A stretch of DNA of 64,000 nt from RYN-230 sp963841695 (GTDB lineage Bacteria > Actinomycetota > Actinomycetes > Streptosporangiales > Streptosporangiaceae), in contig CAWJDQ010000005.1 in the NCBI GenBank assembly GCA_963841695.1, positions 124,001 through 188,000 of the forward strand. Direction: 5' to 3'. Shown here piece after piece: positions 9,431 through 17,235 of the stretch (the first letter of the stretch is position 1; each line of letters opens with the position of its first letter). The position numbers and the translations under genes were made by a program. The notes under the pieces are model-generated. The model was not told the origin of the DNA, did no database searches, and was given only the letters and a program-made list of their open reading frames with translations.

Positions 9431-10261
9431 CTACAGTTCTGCGTACCCCGACACGCAGGTAAGAGTGCCACCGCCGACCCAGATCTGGCCGTCGGCCTCG
9501 CGGAAGATGTGCACCCGCCCGGACCGGCCCAGCGCCGTGCCCTGGCTCGCCACATAGGGCGCGCTGACCCGCCCGGTGTCGAGCAGCCACTGGGCCAGCG
9601 AGGCGTTCAGGCTGCCGGTCACCGGGTCCTCGATCGTCGCGTCGCCGCTGCGGAAGAACGCCCGGACCTCGATGGCCTCGGGTAAGCCGGCCGGATGGAA
9701 CCCGGTCACCCCGATATCCATGTCAACCGCGCCGGGCCGCAGGGCCAGCACAGCCTCCGCGCTCGGCAGCAGCACCGCCACCCAGCCGGGCCCGTTGTCC
9801 GCCCAGGCCAGGTCGGTGATGTCGGCACGGCTGATGCCCAGGACCGAGGCGAGGTGCTCGGCGAGCGGCTCCTCCACCGGCCCGGACCGGAGCAGCGGCG
9901 GGGCGGCGAAGGCCAGGCCGGCCGGGACCTGGCGGATCTCGACCAGGCCCGCCCCGCATTCCTGGATGAACACCTCGGGCCGGGCGGGCTTCCCGCCGGC
10001 CTCCAGCCAGGCGTGGCAGGTGCCCAGGGTCGGATGGCCGGCGAACGGCAGCTCGCGGCTGGGAGTGAAGATCCGGACCTGGTAATCCGCCTGCTCAGTG
10101 GACGCCGGCAGCACGAACGTGGTCTCGGACAGGTTGGTCCAGTTCGCGAAGCGCTGCATCTCGGCGGTGCTCAGCCCGTCGCAGTCGAGGACGACCGCGA
10201 CCGGGTTGCCGCCGAAGGGCGTGGCAGTGAACACATCGACCTGGCGGAAGCGGCGCTGCAT
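9431..10261 (-). CDS. PhzF family isomerase/epimerase-like protein
   Basis: A 276-residue protein of the PhzF fold (two diaminopimelate-epimerase-like halves). The family includes PhzF, which isomerises trans-2,3-dihydro-3-hydroxyanthranilate. Seen: QVDVFTATPFGGNPVAVVLD at the N-terminus, the catalytic Glu46 in NLSETTFVLP, the FAGHPTLGTCHAWL motif (~75-88), and a C-terminal DATIEDPVTGSLNASLAQWL with the GSLNA phosphate-loop-like signature. No phenazine genes are nearby, so it is more likely a stand-alone isomerase of unknown substrate. The gene is intact. The ATG at 10261 is seven bases after CAGACT, so it may be leaderless. It is divergent from the MFS gene. Confidence 0.88.
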   Translation of the reverse strand: MQRRFRQVDVFTATPFGGNPVAVVLDCDGLSTAEMQRFANWTNLSETTFVLPASTEQADYQVRIFTPSRELPFAGHPTLGTCHAWLEAGGKPARPEVFIQECGAGLVEIRQVPAGLAFAAPPLLRSGPVEEPLAEHLASVLGISRADITDLAWADNGPGWVAVLLPSAEAVLALRPGAVDMDIGVTGFHPAGLPEAIEVRAFFRSGDATIEDPVTGSLNASLAQWLLDTGRVSAPYVASQGTALGRSGRVHIFREADGQIWVGGGTLTCVSGYAEL

Positions 10262-10317
10262 ATCCCCGAGTCTGCCACCGCCCGCAAGCCGTTTCCCGTG
10301 CCGCTCCCCCGGCCTCG

Positions 10318-10323
10318 TAGGGT
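10318..10323 (+). promoter_or_regulatory. -10 element of the MFS gene, leaderless type
   Basis: TAGGGT, then CGGGCC, then the ATG at 10330. The exact six-base spacing matches other genes in this window. No -35 element is obvious. Confidence 0.4.
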
Positions 10324-10329
10324 CGGGCC

Positions 10330-11568
10330 ATGCGACGGAGCCGGGTGGCCTTACTGGCGGCCCTGGGAGTCAACAACTTCGGGTCTGGCCTGTTCCTGCC
10401 GGTGGTGCTGCTGTACGTGACCCGGGTCGTGGGGCTGCCGCTGGCCACCGCGGGGACGGTGGTCGCCCTGGGCACGGTGGCCGGGCTGGCGGTGCCGCCG
10501 GCCGCGGGCCGCCTGGTGGACCGGGTGGGCCCGCGGCGGATCGTGATCTGCGCCGAGCTGCTGCAGGCGCTGGGAGCGGTGACCTATCTGGCGGCCCGGG
10601 AGACGGCCATGGTGGCGGTCGCGGCGGTCCTGCTGGCCGGAGGACAGCAGTTGTTTTACAGCTCGCTGTTCGCCCTGATCGCGGACGTCGCGGGCGATGC
10701 GCCCCGGGACCGGCCTTTCGCGGTGGCGGCCATGGTGCGCTCGGCCTGTTTCGGCCTGGGCGGCCTGGCGGCCGCGGCCCTGCTCAGCTGGGCCGGGACG
10801 GGCGGTTACCGGGTGGCTGTGATCGTGGACGCGGGGAGCTTCGCGGTGTGCGCACTGCTCCTGGCGCTGCTGGTCCGGGTTCCGCGGCCGGTTCACCCGC
10901 AGGCCCGCGCCGCGGGGGCTGCGTCCGGGGGGCCGTGGTCGGACCGGCCTTTCCTGGCCCTGATCGTGGTGACGGGCCTGGCGGTGCTGCCGATGGACTT
11001 CTATCTCAGCGGGATGTCGGTGTATGTGCTGAGCGAACTGCACGCCGAGCCGTGGCTGCCCGGGGCGGCGCTGGCCCTGTATACCGGGCTGAACAGCGCG
11101 GGCACCACGGCGGCGCTGTGGGCCACCCGCCGTCTGTCCCGCACCACGGCGATGAACTGGGGCGCCGCGCTGTTGGTGGTCTGGTGCGGGGTCAGCGTGG
11201 CCGCGGTGGCGATGCCGGCGCGATGGCGTGCGGCGGACCTGCTGGCCGGGACCGTGGTGCTCGCGGTCGCCGGGCTGGCGTTCGGGGTGCGGGTGAACGC
11301 GCTGGCCGAGGCCGCGGCCCCCGCCGGGGCGCGGGGGCGCTATCTGGCCGCTTTCCAGTACTCGTTCACGGTGCCCGGGGTGATGGCCCCGGCGGTGGTG
11401 GCGCTGTTCGCGGTGGCGGTGTGGCTGCCCTGGCTCCTGGTCGGGGCCGCCGCCGGCCTGGCCGTCCTGGCCTTGCGCGGGCTGGCGGGCCAGTTGCCCG
11501 CCGCCGCGCTGAGGCCGGGATCAGCCCGGCCGGATGACCAGGCCGGGCCGTCGGCGGCCGCGGCCTGA
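10330..11568 (+). CDS. MFS transporter, 12-TM type
   Basis: A 412-residue inner-membrane secondary transporter. Hydrophobic segments begin at residue ~8 and recur to ~390. The loop after TM2 reads GRLVDRVGPRRIVI, the MFS motif A (G-x-x-x-D-x-x-G-x-R). A short hydrophilic central loop (~185-200, PRPVHPQARAAG) separates the two six-TM halves. Substrate cannot be inferred; it resembles the DHA1-like drug-efflux branch. The gene is intact and runs into the convergent TetR gene with a one-base gap. Confidence 0.85.
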   Translation: MRRSRVALLAALGVNNFGSGLFLPVVLLYVTRVVGLPLATAGTVVALGTVAGLAVPPAAGRLVDRVGPRRIVICAELLQALGAVTYLAARETAMVAVAAVLLAGGQQLFYSSLFALIADVAGDAPRDRPFAVAAMVRSACFGLGGLAAAALLSWAGTGGYRVAVIVDAGSFAVCALLLALLVRVPRPVHPQARAAGAASGGPWSDRPFLALIVVTGLAVLPMDFYLSGMSVYVLSELHAEPWLPGAALALYTGLNSAGTTAALWATRRLSRTTAMNWGAALLVVWCGVSVAAVAMPARWRAADLLAGTVVLAVAGLAFGVRVNALAEAAAPAGARGRYLAAFQYSFTVPGVMAPAVVALFAVAVWLPWLLVGAAAGLAVLALRGLAGQLPAAALRPGSARPDDQAGPSAAAA

Positions 11569-11569
11569 A

Positions 11570-12298
11570 TCAGCGGGGGGCGAGCCCGGCCAGCAGCTCG
11601 TCCACCACGCGCTGGGCGTAGACGGCGGAGATCGCCTCAGGCTGGTCCTTGCCCCGGGCGATCACCGCGCCGGTCAGCATGAACAGCGCCACCTCGACGT
11701 CAACGCCGGACCGCAGTTCTCCGGTGCCGACCCCACGGCGGAGCACCGACCGGATGACGTCCCGGCGCGGCTCCACCACGGTCTCGGTGTACTTGGCCAT
11801 GAGCCGGGGGAACTTCGCGCCCTCGCCCAGCAGCAGGGCGAACTCCCGGGCCCGGCGCGGGTCGGCGTAATCGGCGGCCATGGCCTCCATCAGCGCGACC
11901 AGGTCGTCGCGGACCGACTCGCCACGCGGCTCCGGCAGCGGGGTCTTCAGCGCGGCCAGCGCGTCGAGCAGCAGGTCTTCCTTGCCGGGCCAGCGGCGGT
12001 AGATGGTCGCCTTGCCCACGCCGGCCATGGCCGCGACCTTCTCGATGCACAGGCCCTCGACGCCGTGCTCCGCGAAAATGCAGAGCGCGGCGTCGATGAT
12101 CGCGCGATCGGCCTGCTCGCTGCGCGGGCGGCCGCGGCCGCGGGGCCGGCCCGCGGGGGCCGGGTGGTCAGACCCGGCCCCCGCGCCGTGCTCAGCGGCG
12201 CCGTGCTCAACGGAGGGGTGCTCAACGGCAGGGTGCTCAACGGCAGGGTGCTCAACGGCAGGGTGCTCAACGGCGGTGTTGGCGTGTGCTGCGGCCAT
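11570..12298 (-). CDS. TetR/AcrR family regulator with N-terminal VEHPA repeats
   Basis: A 242-residue one-component repressor. The helix-turn-helix (CIEKVAAMAGVGKATIYRRW) lies at residues ~75-95, after DAALCIFAEHGVEGL, and a helical ligand-binding domain follows. The first ~50 residues are an unusual low-complexity arm of repeated VEHPA coded by six 15-bp DNA units (12188-12277), then an Arg/Gly/Pro stretch (AGRPRGRGRPRSEQ). The ATG lies four bases after the stop of the DHA2 transporter, so the two are translationally coupled. It most likely represses that operon through the inverted repeat at 14134-14158. It is convergent with the MFS gene on its other side. Confidence 0.9.
   Translation of the reverse strand: MAAAHANTAVEHPAVEHPAVEHPAVEHPSVEHGAAEHGAGAGSDHPAPAGRPRGRGRPRSEQADRAIIDAALCIFAEHGVEGLCIEKVAAMAGVGKATIYRRWPGKEDLLLDALAALKTPLPEPRGESVRDDLVALMEAMAADYADPRRAREFALLLGEGAKFPRLMAKYTETVVEPRRDVIRSVLRRGVGTGELRSGVDVEVALFMLTGAVIARGKDQPEAISAVYAQRVVDELLAGLAPR
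12188..12277. repeat. Six 15-bp tandem repeats inside the TetR gene
   Basis: Units of consensus GTGCTCAACGGCAGG start at 12188, 12203, 12218, 12233, 12248 and 12263. The three central units are identical. They encode the VEHPA repeats near the N-terminus. Confidence 0.9.
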
Positions 12299-12302
12299 GG
12301 TC

Positions 12303-14015
12303 CTAGCTTTCCAGCCCGGCCTCGGCGGCGATACCCGCCGGGACCTCCTCGGCCAGCACGTCGGACGCGCCCGCCGAAGCCTGCACCGCCTCAGCCTGCA
12401 CGACCTCGGTCTGCGCCGCTGACCGGCCCGGCATCCAGATCAGCACGACCAGGGCGCCGAGCAGCGTGATCACCGCGGAGATACCCGTGGTGACGTGCAT
12501 CGCGTGCACGAAGGCCGCGTCACCGAACTGGTCGAGGCGCAGTCCCGCGTGACCCAGCCGGCTCGCCACGGTGTCAGTTGCGGTGATAGAGCCCGTTGCG
12601 GCGCTCTGAGCGGAAGCGGGCAGGGCGGTCAGGTGCGGGCTGAGCTGGCCACGGTAGACCTGGGCCAGGATCGAGCCCAGCACCGCGACGCCAAGTGCCC
12701 CTGCAACCTGGCGGGCGGTGTTCGTCAGCGCCGAGCCGGAGCCGGCCCGTTCCCGGGGCACCACGGACATGACGGCCTCGGTGGCCGGGGGCATCACCAT
12801 GCCCATGCCCGCGCCCTGCACGAAGAAGATGACGCCCAGCACCCAGATCGGCGTGCTCACCCCGAGCAGCAGGTAGCCGCCCAGCGCGACCGCGACGGTG
12901 ACCAGGCCGGTCGCGGCGACGGCCTTGGTGCCGTACCGCTTGACCAGCCGGGAACTGCGGGGTGCCATCAGCATCTGGCCCGCCGCGAACGGCAGCGTCA
13001 GCAGGCCCGCGTCCAGCGGGCTGTACCCGCGCACGCTCTGCAGGTAGAAGCTGAGGAAGAACAGCGCGCCCATCATGCCGAAGAAGACCAGGCCGAGCGC
13101 GCCGACCGCGGAGGACAGCCGCGGGTCACGGAACAGCTTCACGTCCAGCGACGGGTGCGACAGCCGGGTTTCGTACCAGGCGAACAGGGCGAGGATGGCC
13201 AGGCCCGCGGCGGTGGTGCCGAGCACGTCCCAGTGGATCCACGTGCCCTTGTCGCCGCCCTGGATGATGCCGTACACCACGAGCACCAGGCCGACGACGG
13301 ACATCAGCACGCCCAGGTAGTCGATCCGGCCGGGGTTGGGGTTCCGCGACTCGGGCACGAGCAGCAGGATGGCCAGCACGCCGACCGCGGTGAGCGGGAC
13401 GTTGATCAGGAAGACGCTGCCCCACCAGAAGTGGGCCAGCAGCAGGCCGCCCACGATCGGGCCGATCGCCACGCCGATGCCGACGGCGGTGGCCCAGATG
13501 CCGATGGCCCTGGCGCGCTCGCGGGGGTCGAACACGTTAGAGATGATGGACAGCGTCTGCGGCATGACGGCCGCCGCGCCGAGGCCCATGGCGGCCCGCG
13601 CGAAGATCAGCTGATCCGGGTTGCGTGAATAGGCGGTGATCAGCGAGAACGCGCCGAACGCCGCCATGCCGAACATCAGCATCTTCTTGCGGCCGATCCG
13701 GTCGCCGATCACCCCGAAGGTGAACAGCAGGCCGGCGAAGACCAGCGTGTAGGAGTTGATGCCCCATTCGAGCTGGCTCTGGCTGGCACCCAGGCCCGCG
13801 GGCTTGGGCTCGGCGATGGTCTTGAGCGCGACGTTCAGCACCGTGTTGTCGAGCACGATGGCGATGAGGCTGATGACCAGCACGCCGAGGATGGCCCAGC
13901 GGCGGCGGTAGATCCGGTCAGCGGCGGTGTCGGCGGCCCGGCTGAGCGCGGCCGAGGCGCCAGACTGACCTGCCGCGGGCTGGCCCGCGGCCGGTCGTGA
14001 GGTGCGGTGATCCAT
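12303..14015 (-). CDS. DHA2-family MFS drug efflux transporter (EmrB/QacA type)
   Basis: A 570-residue, 14-TM proton-coupled exporter. Seen: VISLIAIVLDNTVLNVALKT (TM1 with the D1-like LDxTVxNVAL motif), the MFS motif A variant FGVIGDRIGRKKML, the motif C region in TM5 (IGVAIGPIVGGLLLAHFWWG) and a central IDYLGVLM. The cytoplasmic ends are charged and Ala-rich. It is first in a two-gene operon with the downstream TetR gene. The ATG at 14015 follows AGAAGGACGTT. The inverted repeat 119 bp upstream is its likely operator. Such pairs usually confer multidrug or antibiotic self-resistance; the substrate is unknown. Confidence 0.92.
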   Translation of the reverse strand: MDHRTSRPAAGQPAAGQSGASAALSRAADTAADRIYRRRWAILGVLVISLIAIVLDNTVLNVALKTIAEPKPAGLGASQSQLEWGINSYTLVFAGLLFTFGVIGDRIGRKKMLMFGMAAFGAFSLITAYSRNPDQLIFARAAMGLGAAAVMPQTLSIISNVFDPRERARAIGIWATAVGIGVAIGPIVGGLLLAHFWWGSVFLINVPLTAVGVLAILLLVPESRNPNPGRIDYLGVLMSVVGLVLVVYGIIQGGDKGTWIHWDVLGTTAAGLAILALFAWYETRLSHPSLDVKLFRDPRLSSAVGALGLVFFGMMGALFFLSFYLQSVRGYSPLDAGLLTLPFAAGQMLMAPRSSRLVKRYGTKAVAATGLVTVAVALGGYLLLGVSTPIWVLGVIFFVQGAGMGMVMPPATEAVMSVVPRERAGSGSALTNTARQVAGALGVAVLGSILAQVYRGQLSPHLTALPASAQSAATGSITATDTVASRLGHAGLRLDQFGDAAFVHAMHVTTGISAVITLLGALVVLIWMPGRSAAQTEVVQAEAVQASAGASDVLAEEVPAGIAAEAGLES

Positions 14016-14133
14016 AACGTCCTTCTGGTCAGGGGAAGGCCATCCGGGATGGCGGCGTTACCCATGGTGCGTATGGTCCGGCGGCTGCCCCGCCCGGAAC
14101 GTGTCCCGGCGGCGGGATGCGCCGGGGAAGCTA

Positions 14134-14158
14134 TCGATACGGAACTAGACCGTATCGA
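14134..14158. promoter_or_regulatory. 25-bp inverted repeat, probable TetR operator for the DHA2-tetR operon
   Basis: Arms TCGATACGG and CCGTATCGA are perfect over nine bases with a seven-base spacer (AACTAGA). Size and symmetry suit a TetR dimer. It lies between the DHA2 transporter (minus) and panB (plus), closer to the former. Confidence 0.7.
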
Positions 14159-14189
14159 AAAAGATTCCCGCGCCGGGCGAATTTTTCCC

Positions 14190-14320
14190 CGGCCTCCCGC
14201 AGGCCGTCCCCGGTCCTCCCGCCCGGCCGTCCCCCAGGTCCTCCCGCCTGGCCGTTCCCCGGGCCCGCGCACCCGTTACCCCGGGCCCGCGCACCCGTTT
14301 ACCCCGGGCCCGGGCGCCCG
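14190..14320. repeat. Degenerate tandem repeats in the DHA2-panB intergenic region
   Basis: Two near-identical 22-bp units (CCCCGGGCCCGCGCACCCGT plus TA or TT) lie at 14257-14278 and 14279-14300, with a partial third. Before them are about three looser ~25-bp units built on GGTCCTCCCGCCYGGCCGT. No function is evident. Confidence 0.6.
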
Positions 14321-14436
14321 CTCCGGCCCGTCACGAAACACCACGTTAACCGGGGCTATCTCCAGGGCCCGGCGCATGTCATGATCGAACGGTCCGGGGA
14401 CGCCGCAACGGCGCCACGAGACTGGAGGAACCCAGG

Positions 14437-15402
14437 ATGAATGATTTCCCTGGGGGCACGGGCACGGCCGCGACCGAGACGCGGACCAGTGCACCAGCCC
14501 CCGCCGCCAGCACTGTCCCAGCCAGTACAGTCCCGGCCAGCACGGGCGCGGCCCGCACGGGCGCGGCGGCCACCAGAACCCCCGAGCCCCTCTACGGCGG
14601 CCGTGCCACCCGCCGGGTGACCGTGAGCGACCTGGCCAAGGCCAAGGCCCGCGGCGAGAAGTGGCCCATGCTCACCGCGTACGACGCGCTGACCGCGCGC
14701 GTCTTCGACGAGGCCGGGATCCCGGTGCTGCTGGTCGGTGACTCGGCCGGCATGGTCGTCTTCGGGCACGACACGACGATCCCGGTCACCCTGGACGAGC
14801 TCATCCCGCTGACCGCGGCGGTGGTCCGGGGCACCAGCCGGGCCCTCATCGTCGCCGACCTGCCGTTCGGCTCCTACCAGGCGTCGCCCGGGGCGGCGCT
14901 CGCGGCCGGGATCAGGTTCCTCAAGGAAGCCGGCGCGCATGCGGTCAAGCTGGAGGGCGGCCGCCGGGTGCTCCCGCAGGCGGAGGAGCTGGTCGCGGCC
15001 GGCATCCCGGTCATGGGCCACCTCGGGCTCACCCCGCAGTCGGTGAACGTGTTCGGCGGCTACCGGGTGCAGGGCCGGGGCGAGGACGGCGAGCGGCTGC
15101 TGCAGGACGCGAAGTCGCTGGAGGCGGCGGGCGCGTTCGCGGTCGTGCTGGAGTGCGTGCCCGCGGAACTCGCCGCCCGGGTCACCGACGCGGTCTCGAT
15201 CCCGACCATCGGCATCGGCGCCGGGCCGGGCTGCGACGCCCAGGTGCTCGTCTGGCAGGACATGGCCGGGCTGTCCCCGCGGACGCCGAAGTTCGTCAAG
15301 CGCTACGCGGACGTGGCCGGCCTGCTCGGCCGCGCCGCGCAGGCCTTCGCGGACGAGGTGACCGGCGGCCAGTTCCCGGGCGAAGAGCACTCCTACCGCT
15401 GA
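14437..15402 (+). CDS. panB: 3-methyl-2-oxobutanoate hydroxymethyltransferase
   Basis: A 321-residue TIM-barrel enzyme that transfers a hydroxymethyl group from methylene-tetrahydrofolate to 2-oxoisovalerate, giving ketopantoate, the first step of pantothenate synthesis. Seen: PMLTAYDALTARVFDEAGI, LLVGDSAGMVVFGHD (metal and substrate loop), VADLPFGSYQ, VKLEGG and MGHLGLTPQSVNVFGGYRVQ. The core begins at about residue 60. The first 55 residues are a low-complexity Ala/Thr/Pro arm with STVPA-type 15-bp repeats, unlike the usual ~265-residue enzyme. A later start around residue 50 is possible, but the ATG at 14437 has a good GGAGGAA site. A strong hairpin follows the stop. Confidence 0.95.
   Translation: MNDFPGGTGTAATETRTSAPAPAASTVPASTVPASTGAARTGAAATRTPEPLYGGRATRRVTVSDLAKAKARGEKWPMLTAYDALTARVFDEAGIPVLLVGDSAGMVVFGHDTTIPVTLDELIPLTAAVVRGTSRALIVADLPFGSYQASPGAALAAGIRFLKEAGAHAVKLEGGRRVLPQAEELVAAGIPVMGHLGLTPQSVNVFGGYRVQGRGEDGERLLQDAKSLEAAGAFAVVLECVPAELAARVTDAVSIPTIGIGAGPGCDAQVLVWQDMAGLSPRTPKFVKRYADVAGLLGRAAQAFADEVTGGQFPGEEHSYR
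14509..14568. repeat. Degenerate 15-bp tandem repeats in the panB 5' region
   Basis: Four units of 15 bp encode STVPA, STVPA, STGAA and RTGAA. They are imperfect at the DNA level but keep the 15-bp period. Confidence 0.6.
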
Positions 15403-15412
15403 AACTGGCAGC

Positions 15413-15448
15413 CGCTGAGGCCCCGGCCCCCGGTCCGGGGCCTCAGCG
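15413..15448 (+). terminator. Strong hairpin after panB
   Basis: A perfect 14-bp stem (arm CGCTGAGGCCCCGG at 15413-15426, complement at 15435-15448) with an eight-base loop, 10 bases after the panB stop. There is no U-tract. Confidence 0.75.
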
Positions 15449-15615
15449 CGCCCGGCCCGCCCCGGCCGCCCCGTCAGGCCCCCCGGCCACCCCGCTGGCG
15501 GCCCTGAACGACCCATTCGGGCATATATACCCTTAGTGGGACTTAGACTTCTGGCGCCAGCTTGGTGCGCGGAATTCCCCGGCAGTCTGCGCAGCATCTC
15601 CCCGGAGGGTCACTG

Positions 15616-16311
15616 ATGAGGCGCATACCGGCCCTGCTCCCGGTGGCGGCGATCGCGGCGGGCCTGGCCGTCGCCGGCTGCTCCACCGGGGGAAGCCGGT
15701 CCACCAACGCGGAACAGGCCATGTACGCCGCGGTCAGCAAGCCGCAGAGCGCGCCCGCGTCGCTGCCGGCCGGCCAGAAGTGGGTCGGCGGCCCGGCCCA
15801 GGGCCTGCGGATGGCGGTGCCGGAACGCTGGGTGACGGTACCCCTGGCGGCCCGCCGCCGCGCGCTGCACGCGGTCGGCCTCGGCCAGCTCAGCCGCTCG
15901 GTGCTGGACACGGTGGTGCCGGGCTGGGGCAGCCCCGGCTCGGTCACCCTGGCCGACCCCGGGCCGGGCGGCGGCTCGGGCTACCAGGCGATCATGTCGC
16001 TCAGCTGCCAGGTGACTCACCTCCCGGCCGGCACCAACGCGCTGACCGGCCTGAACACCCTGGCCGAGCAGGAGTTCAGCGCCATCAACTCCAGCAACGC
16101 CCAGCTTGGCCAGACCACCGTGGACGGACGCACGGCGATCCTGGCCGACAACGAGATGAGCGTGGGCACGGCGACGGTCACCGCGCTGCAGTACGCGATC
16201 GCGGCCCCGGCCGACCGCACCTGCTACGTCACGCTGGCCACCGAGAAAGAGGTGCCGTACGAGCCGGTGTTCTCCCGGCTGCGGCCCGGGATCCAGGTGC
16301 TGGGCGCCTGA
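15616..16311 (+). CDS. Putative secreted lipoprotein, unknown function
   Basis: A 231-residue protein with a lipoprotein signal peptide: positively charged MRR, a hydrophobic stretch and lipobox LAVAGC (cysteine ~20), then a Ser/Gly/Thr-rich linker. The mature part has no motif I recognise; it contains a WVGGPAQGLRMAVPERWVTV stretch and two cysteines (~123 and ~205) that could pair outside the membrane. Actinomycetes carry many such orphan lipoproteins. The ATG at 15616 is preceded by GGAGG seven bases upstream. An ATG at 15562 would extend it but places charged residues before the signal. Its stop region lies in a 20-bp tandem duplication. Confidence 0.7.
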   Translation: MRRIPALLPVAAIAAGLAVAGCSTGGSRSTNAEQAMYAAVSKPQSAPASLPAGQKWVGGPAQGLRMAVPERWVTVPLAARRRALHAVGLGQLSRSVLDTVVPGWGSPGSVTLADPGPGGGSGYQAIMSLSCQVTHLPAGTNALTGLNTLAEQEFSAINSSNAQLGQTTVDGRTAILADNEMSVGTATVTALQYAIAAPADRTCYVTLATEKEVPYEPVFSRLRPGIQVLGA

Positions 16312-16332
16312 GCCAGGTGCTAGGCGCCTGAG
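16293..16332. repeat. 20-bp tandem duplication across the stops of two convergent genes
   Basis: CCAGGTGCTGGGCGCCTGAG is repeated immediately with one change (G to A at 16322). The first copy holds the lipoprotein TGA. The changed base in the second copy makes the TAG stop of the convergent Clp_N gene. Confidence 0.8.
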
Positions 16333-17084
16333 CCGGGCCGGCTGGCCGCGATCTGCGCGAACGCCACCCTGACCTGCTGGTGCGCGGCGGCCTTGGTCAC
16401 GCCGAGGCGCGCCAGCGTGGCCGCGGTGGCATCCTCCCCGTCCACCAGGCCGAGCAGGATGTGCTCGGTGCCGATGTAGTTGTGCCCCAGGTGCAGCGCC
16501 GCACGCAGGGCGCCCTGCAGCGCGGCGACCGCACCGGGCCCGAGTGGCACCCGCGCGGCGGCCGCCCCGCTCCCGGCCGGTTCCCCGGCTGGCGCGTCCC
16601 CCGGCCCCGGCTCCGGCAGGCCGAGCGCGGACCGCAGCGGGCCGTCACTGACGCCGAGGGCCGCCATGGCCCGGGCGGCCACCCCTTCCGGCTCGGCCAG
16701 CAGCCCCGCCGCGAGGTGCTCGGGGCCGATCACGGCCACGTCCGCGGCCCGCGCCAGGTCCTCGGCGGCGGCGAGCACGTTGCGGGCGCGCAGGGTGAAC
16801 CGGGAGAAGTCGCCCGGGACCTCCGGCAGCTTGACCGGGCCGCGCGGCACGAAACGCTGCTGGGCCGCCTGCTTGGTGACGCCCATGCTGGCGCCGATCT
16901 GGCTCCAGGACGCACCCGAGCGGCGGGCCTGGTCCACGAAGTGACCGATCAGCGAGTCCGCCTGGTCACTCAGCGCGGCGGACACCGCGACCGCGTCGGA
17001 GAGGTTGTCCAGCGGCGAGCCGCTCGGACGCTGCGTCTTGACGTAGGTGATGAGGGTGTCGAGGGACACCGGCGAGGATGTCAC
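16320..17084 (-). CDS. Clp N-domain protein with N-terminal helix-turn-helix
   Basis: A 254-residue protein without any ATPase module. Residues ~30-75 (ADSLIGHFVDQARRSGASWSQIGASMGVTKQAAQQRF) form a probable helix-turn-helix. Residues ~90-150 and ~185-250 are two Clp_N-type repeats (FTLRARNVLAAAEDLARAAD, VIGPEHLAAGLL; LGHNYIGTEHILLGLV), the fold by which Clp chaperones contact substrates and adaptors. Related actinobacterial proteins are annotated only as Clp N-terminal domain proteins. A dual DNA-binding and protein-sensing role is an inference. The GTG start at 17084 lies directly against a 21-bp palindrome covering the -10 element, so self-regulation is likely. Confidence 0.85.
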   Translation of the reverse strand: MTSSPVSLDTLITYVKTQRPSGSPLDNLSDAVAVSAALSDQADSLIGHFVDQARRSGASWSQIGASMGVTKQAAQQRFVPRGPVKLPEVPGDFSRFTLRARNVLAAAEDLARAADVAVIGPEHLAAGLLAEPEGVAARAMAALGVSDGPLRSALGLPEPGPGDAPAGEPAGSGAAAARVPLGPGAVAALQGALRAALHLGHNYIGTEHILLGLVDGEDATAATLARLGVTKAAAHQQVRVAFAQIAASRPGSGA

Positions 17085-17122
17085 GCGTCAATCTTAGATT
17101 GACGCCACCGGGATGGTCAAGA
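17085..17122 (-). promoter_or_regulatory. Leaderless promoter overlapped by a perfect 21-bp palindrome
   Basis: GCGTCAATCT, one base, AGATTGACGC (17085-17105) is a perfect inverted repeat. On the minus strand TAAGAT (17096-17091) is six bases from the GTG start and a TTGACC -35 lies 18 bases further up. A further half site GATTGACGC lies near 17127-17135. A bound dimer would cover the -10 and the start site. Confidence 0.75.
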
Positions 17123-17235
17123 CTGGATTGACGCTGCGGGCCGCGCAGCGTCCCTGGCCTCCGCAACGAAGACCACCCCCGGCCAGTCCCGCCGCCCCGG
17201 CCGGCGGGGCCGGGGCCAGCGCCGGGGCCGCCCGG

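Larger units (their letters stand above)
14016..14436. other. Divergent intergenic region between DHA2 transporter and panB
   Basis: About 420 bases without a supported gene. It contains the DHA2 Shine-Dalgarno, the 25-bp operator, the tandem repeats and, at its right end, the panB ribosome site (CTGGAGGAA). Confidence 0.5.
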
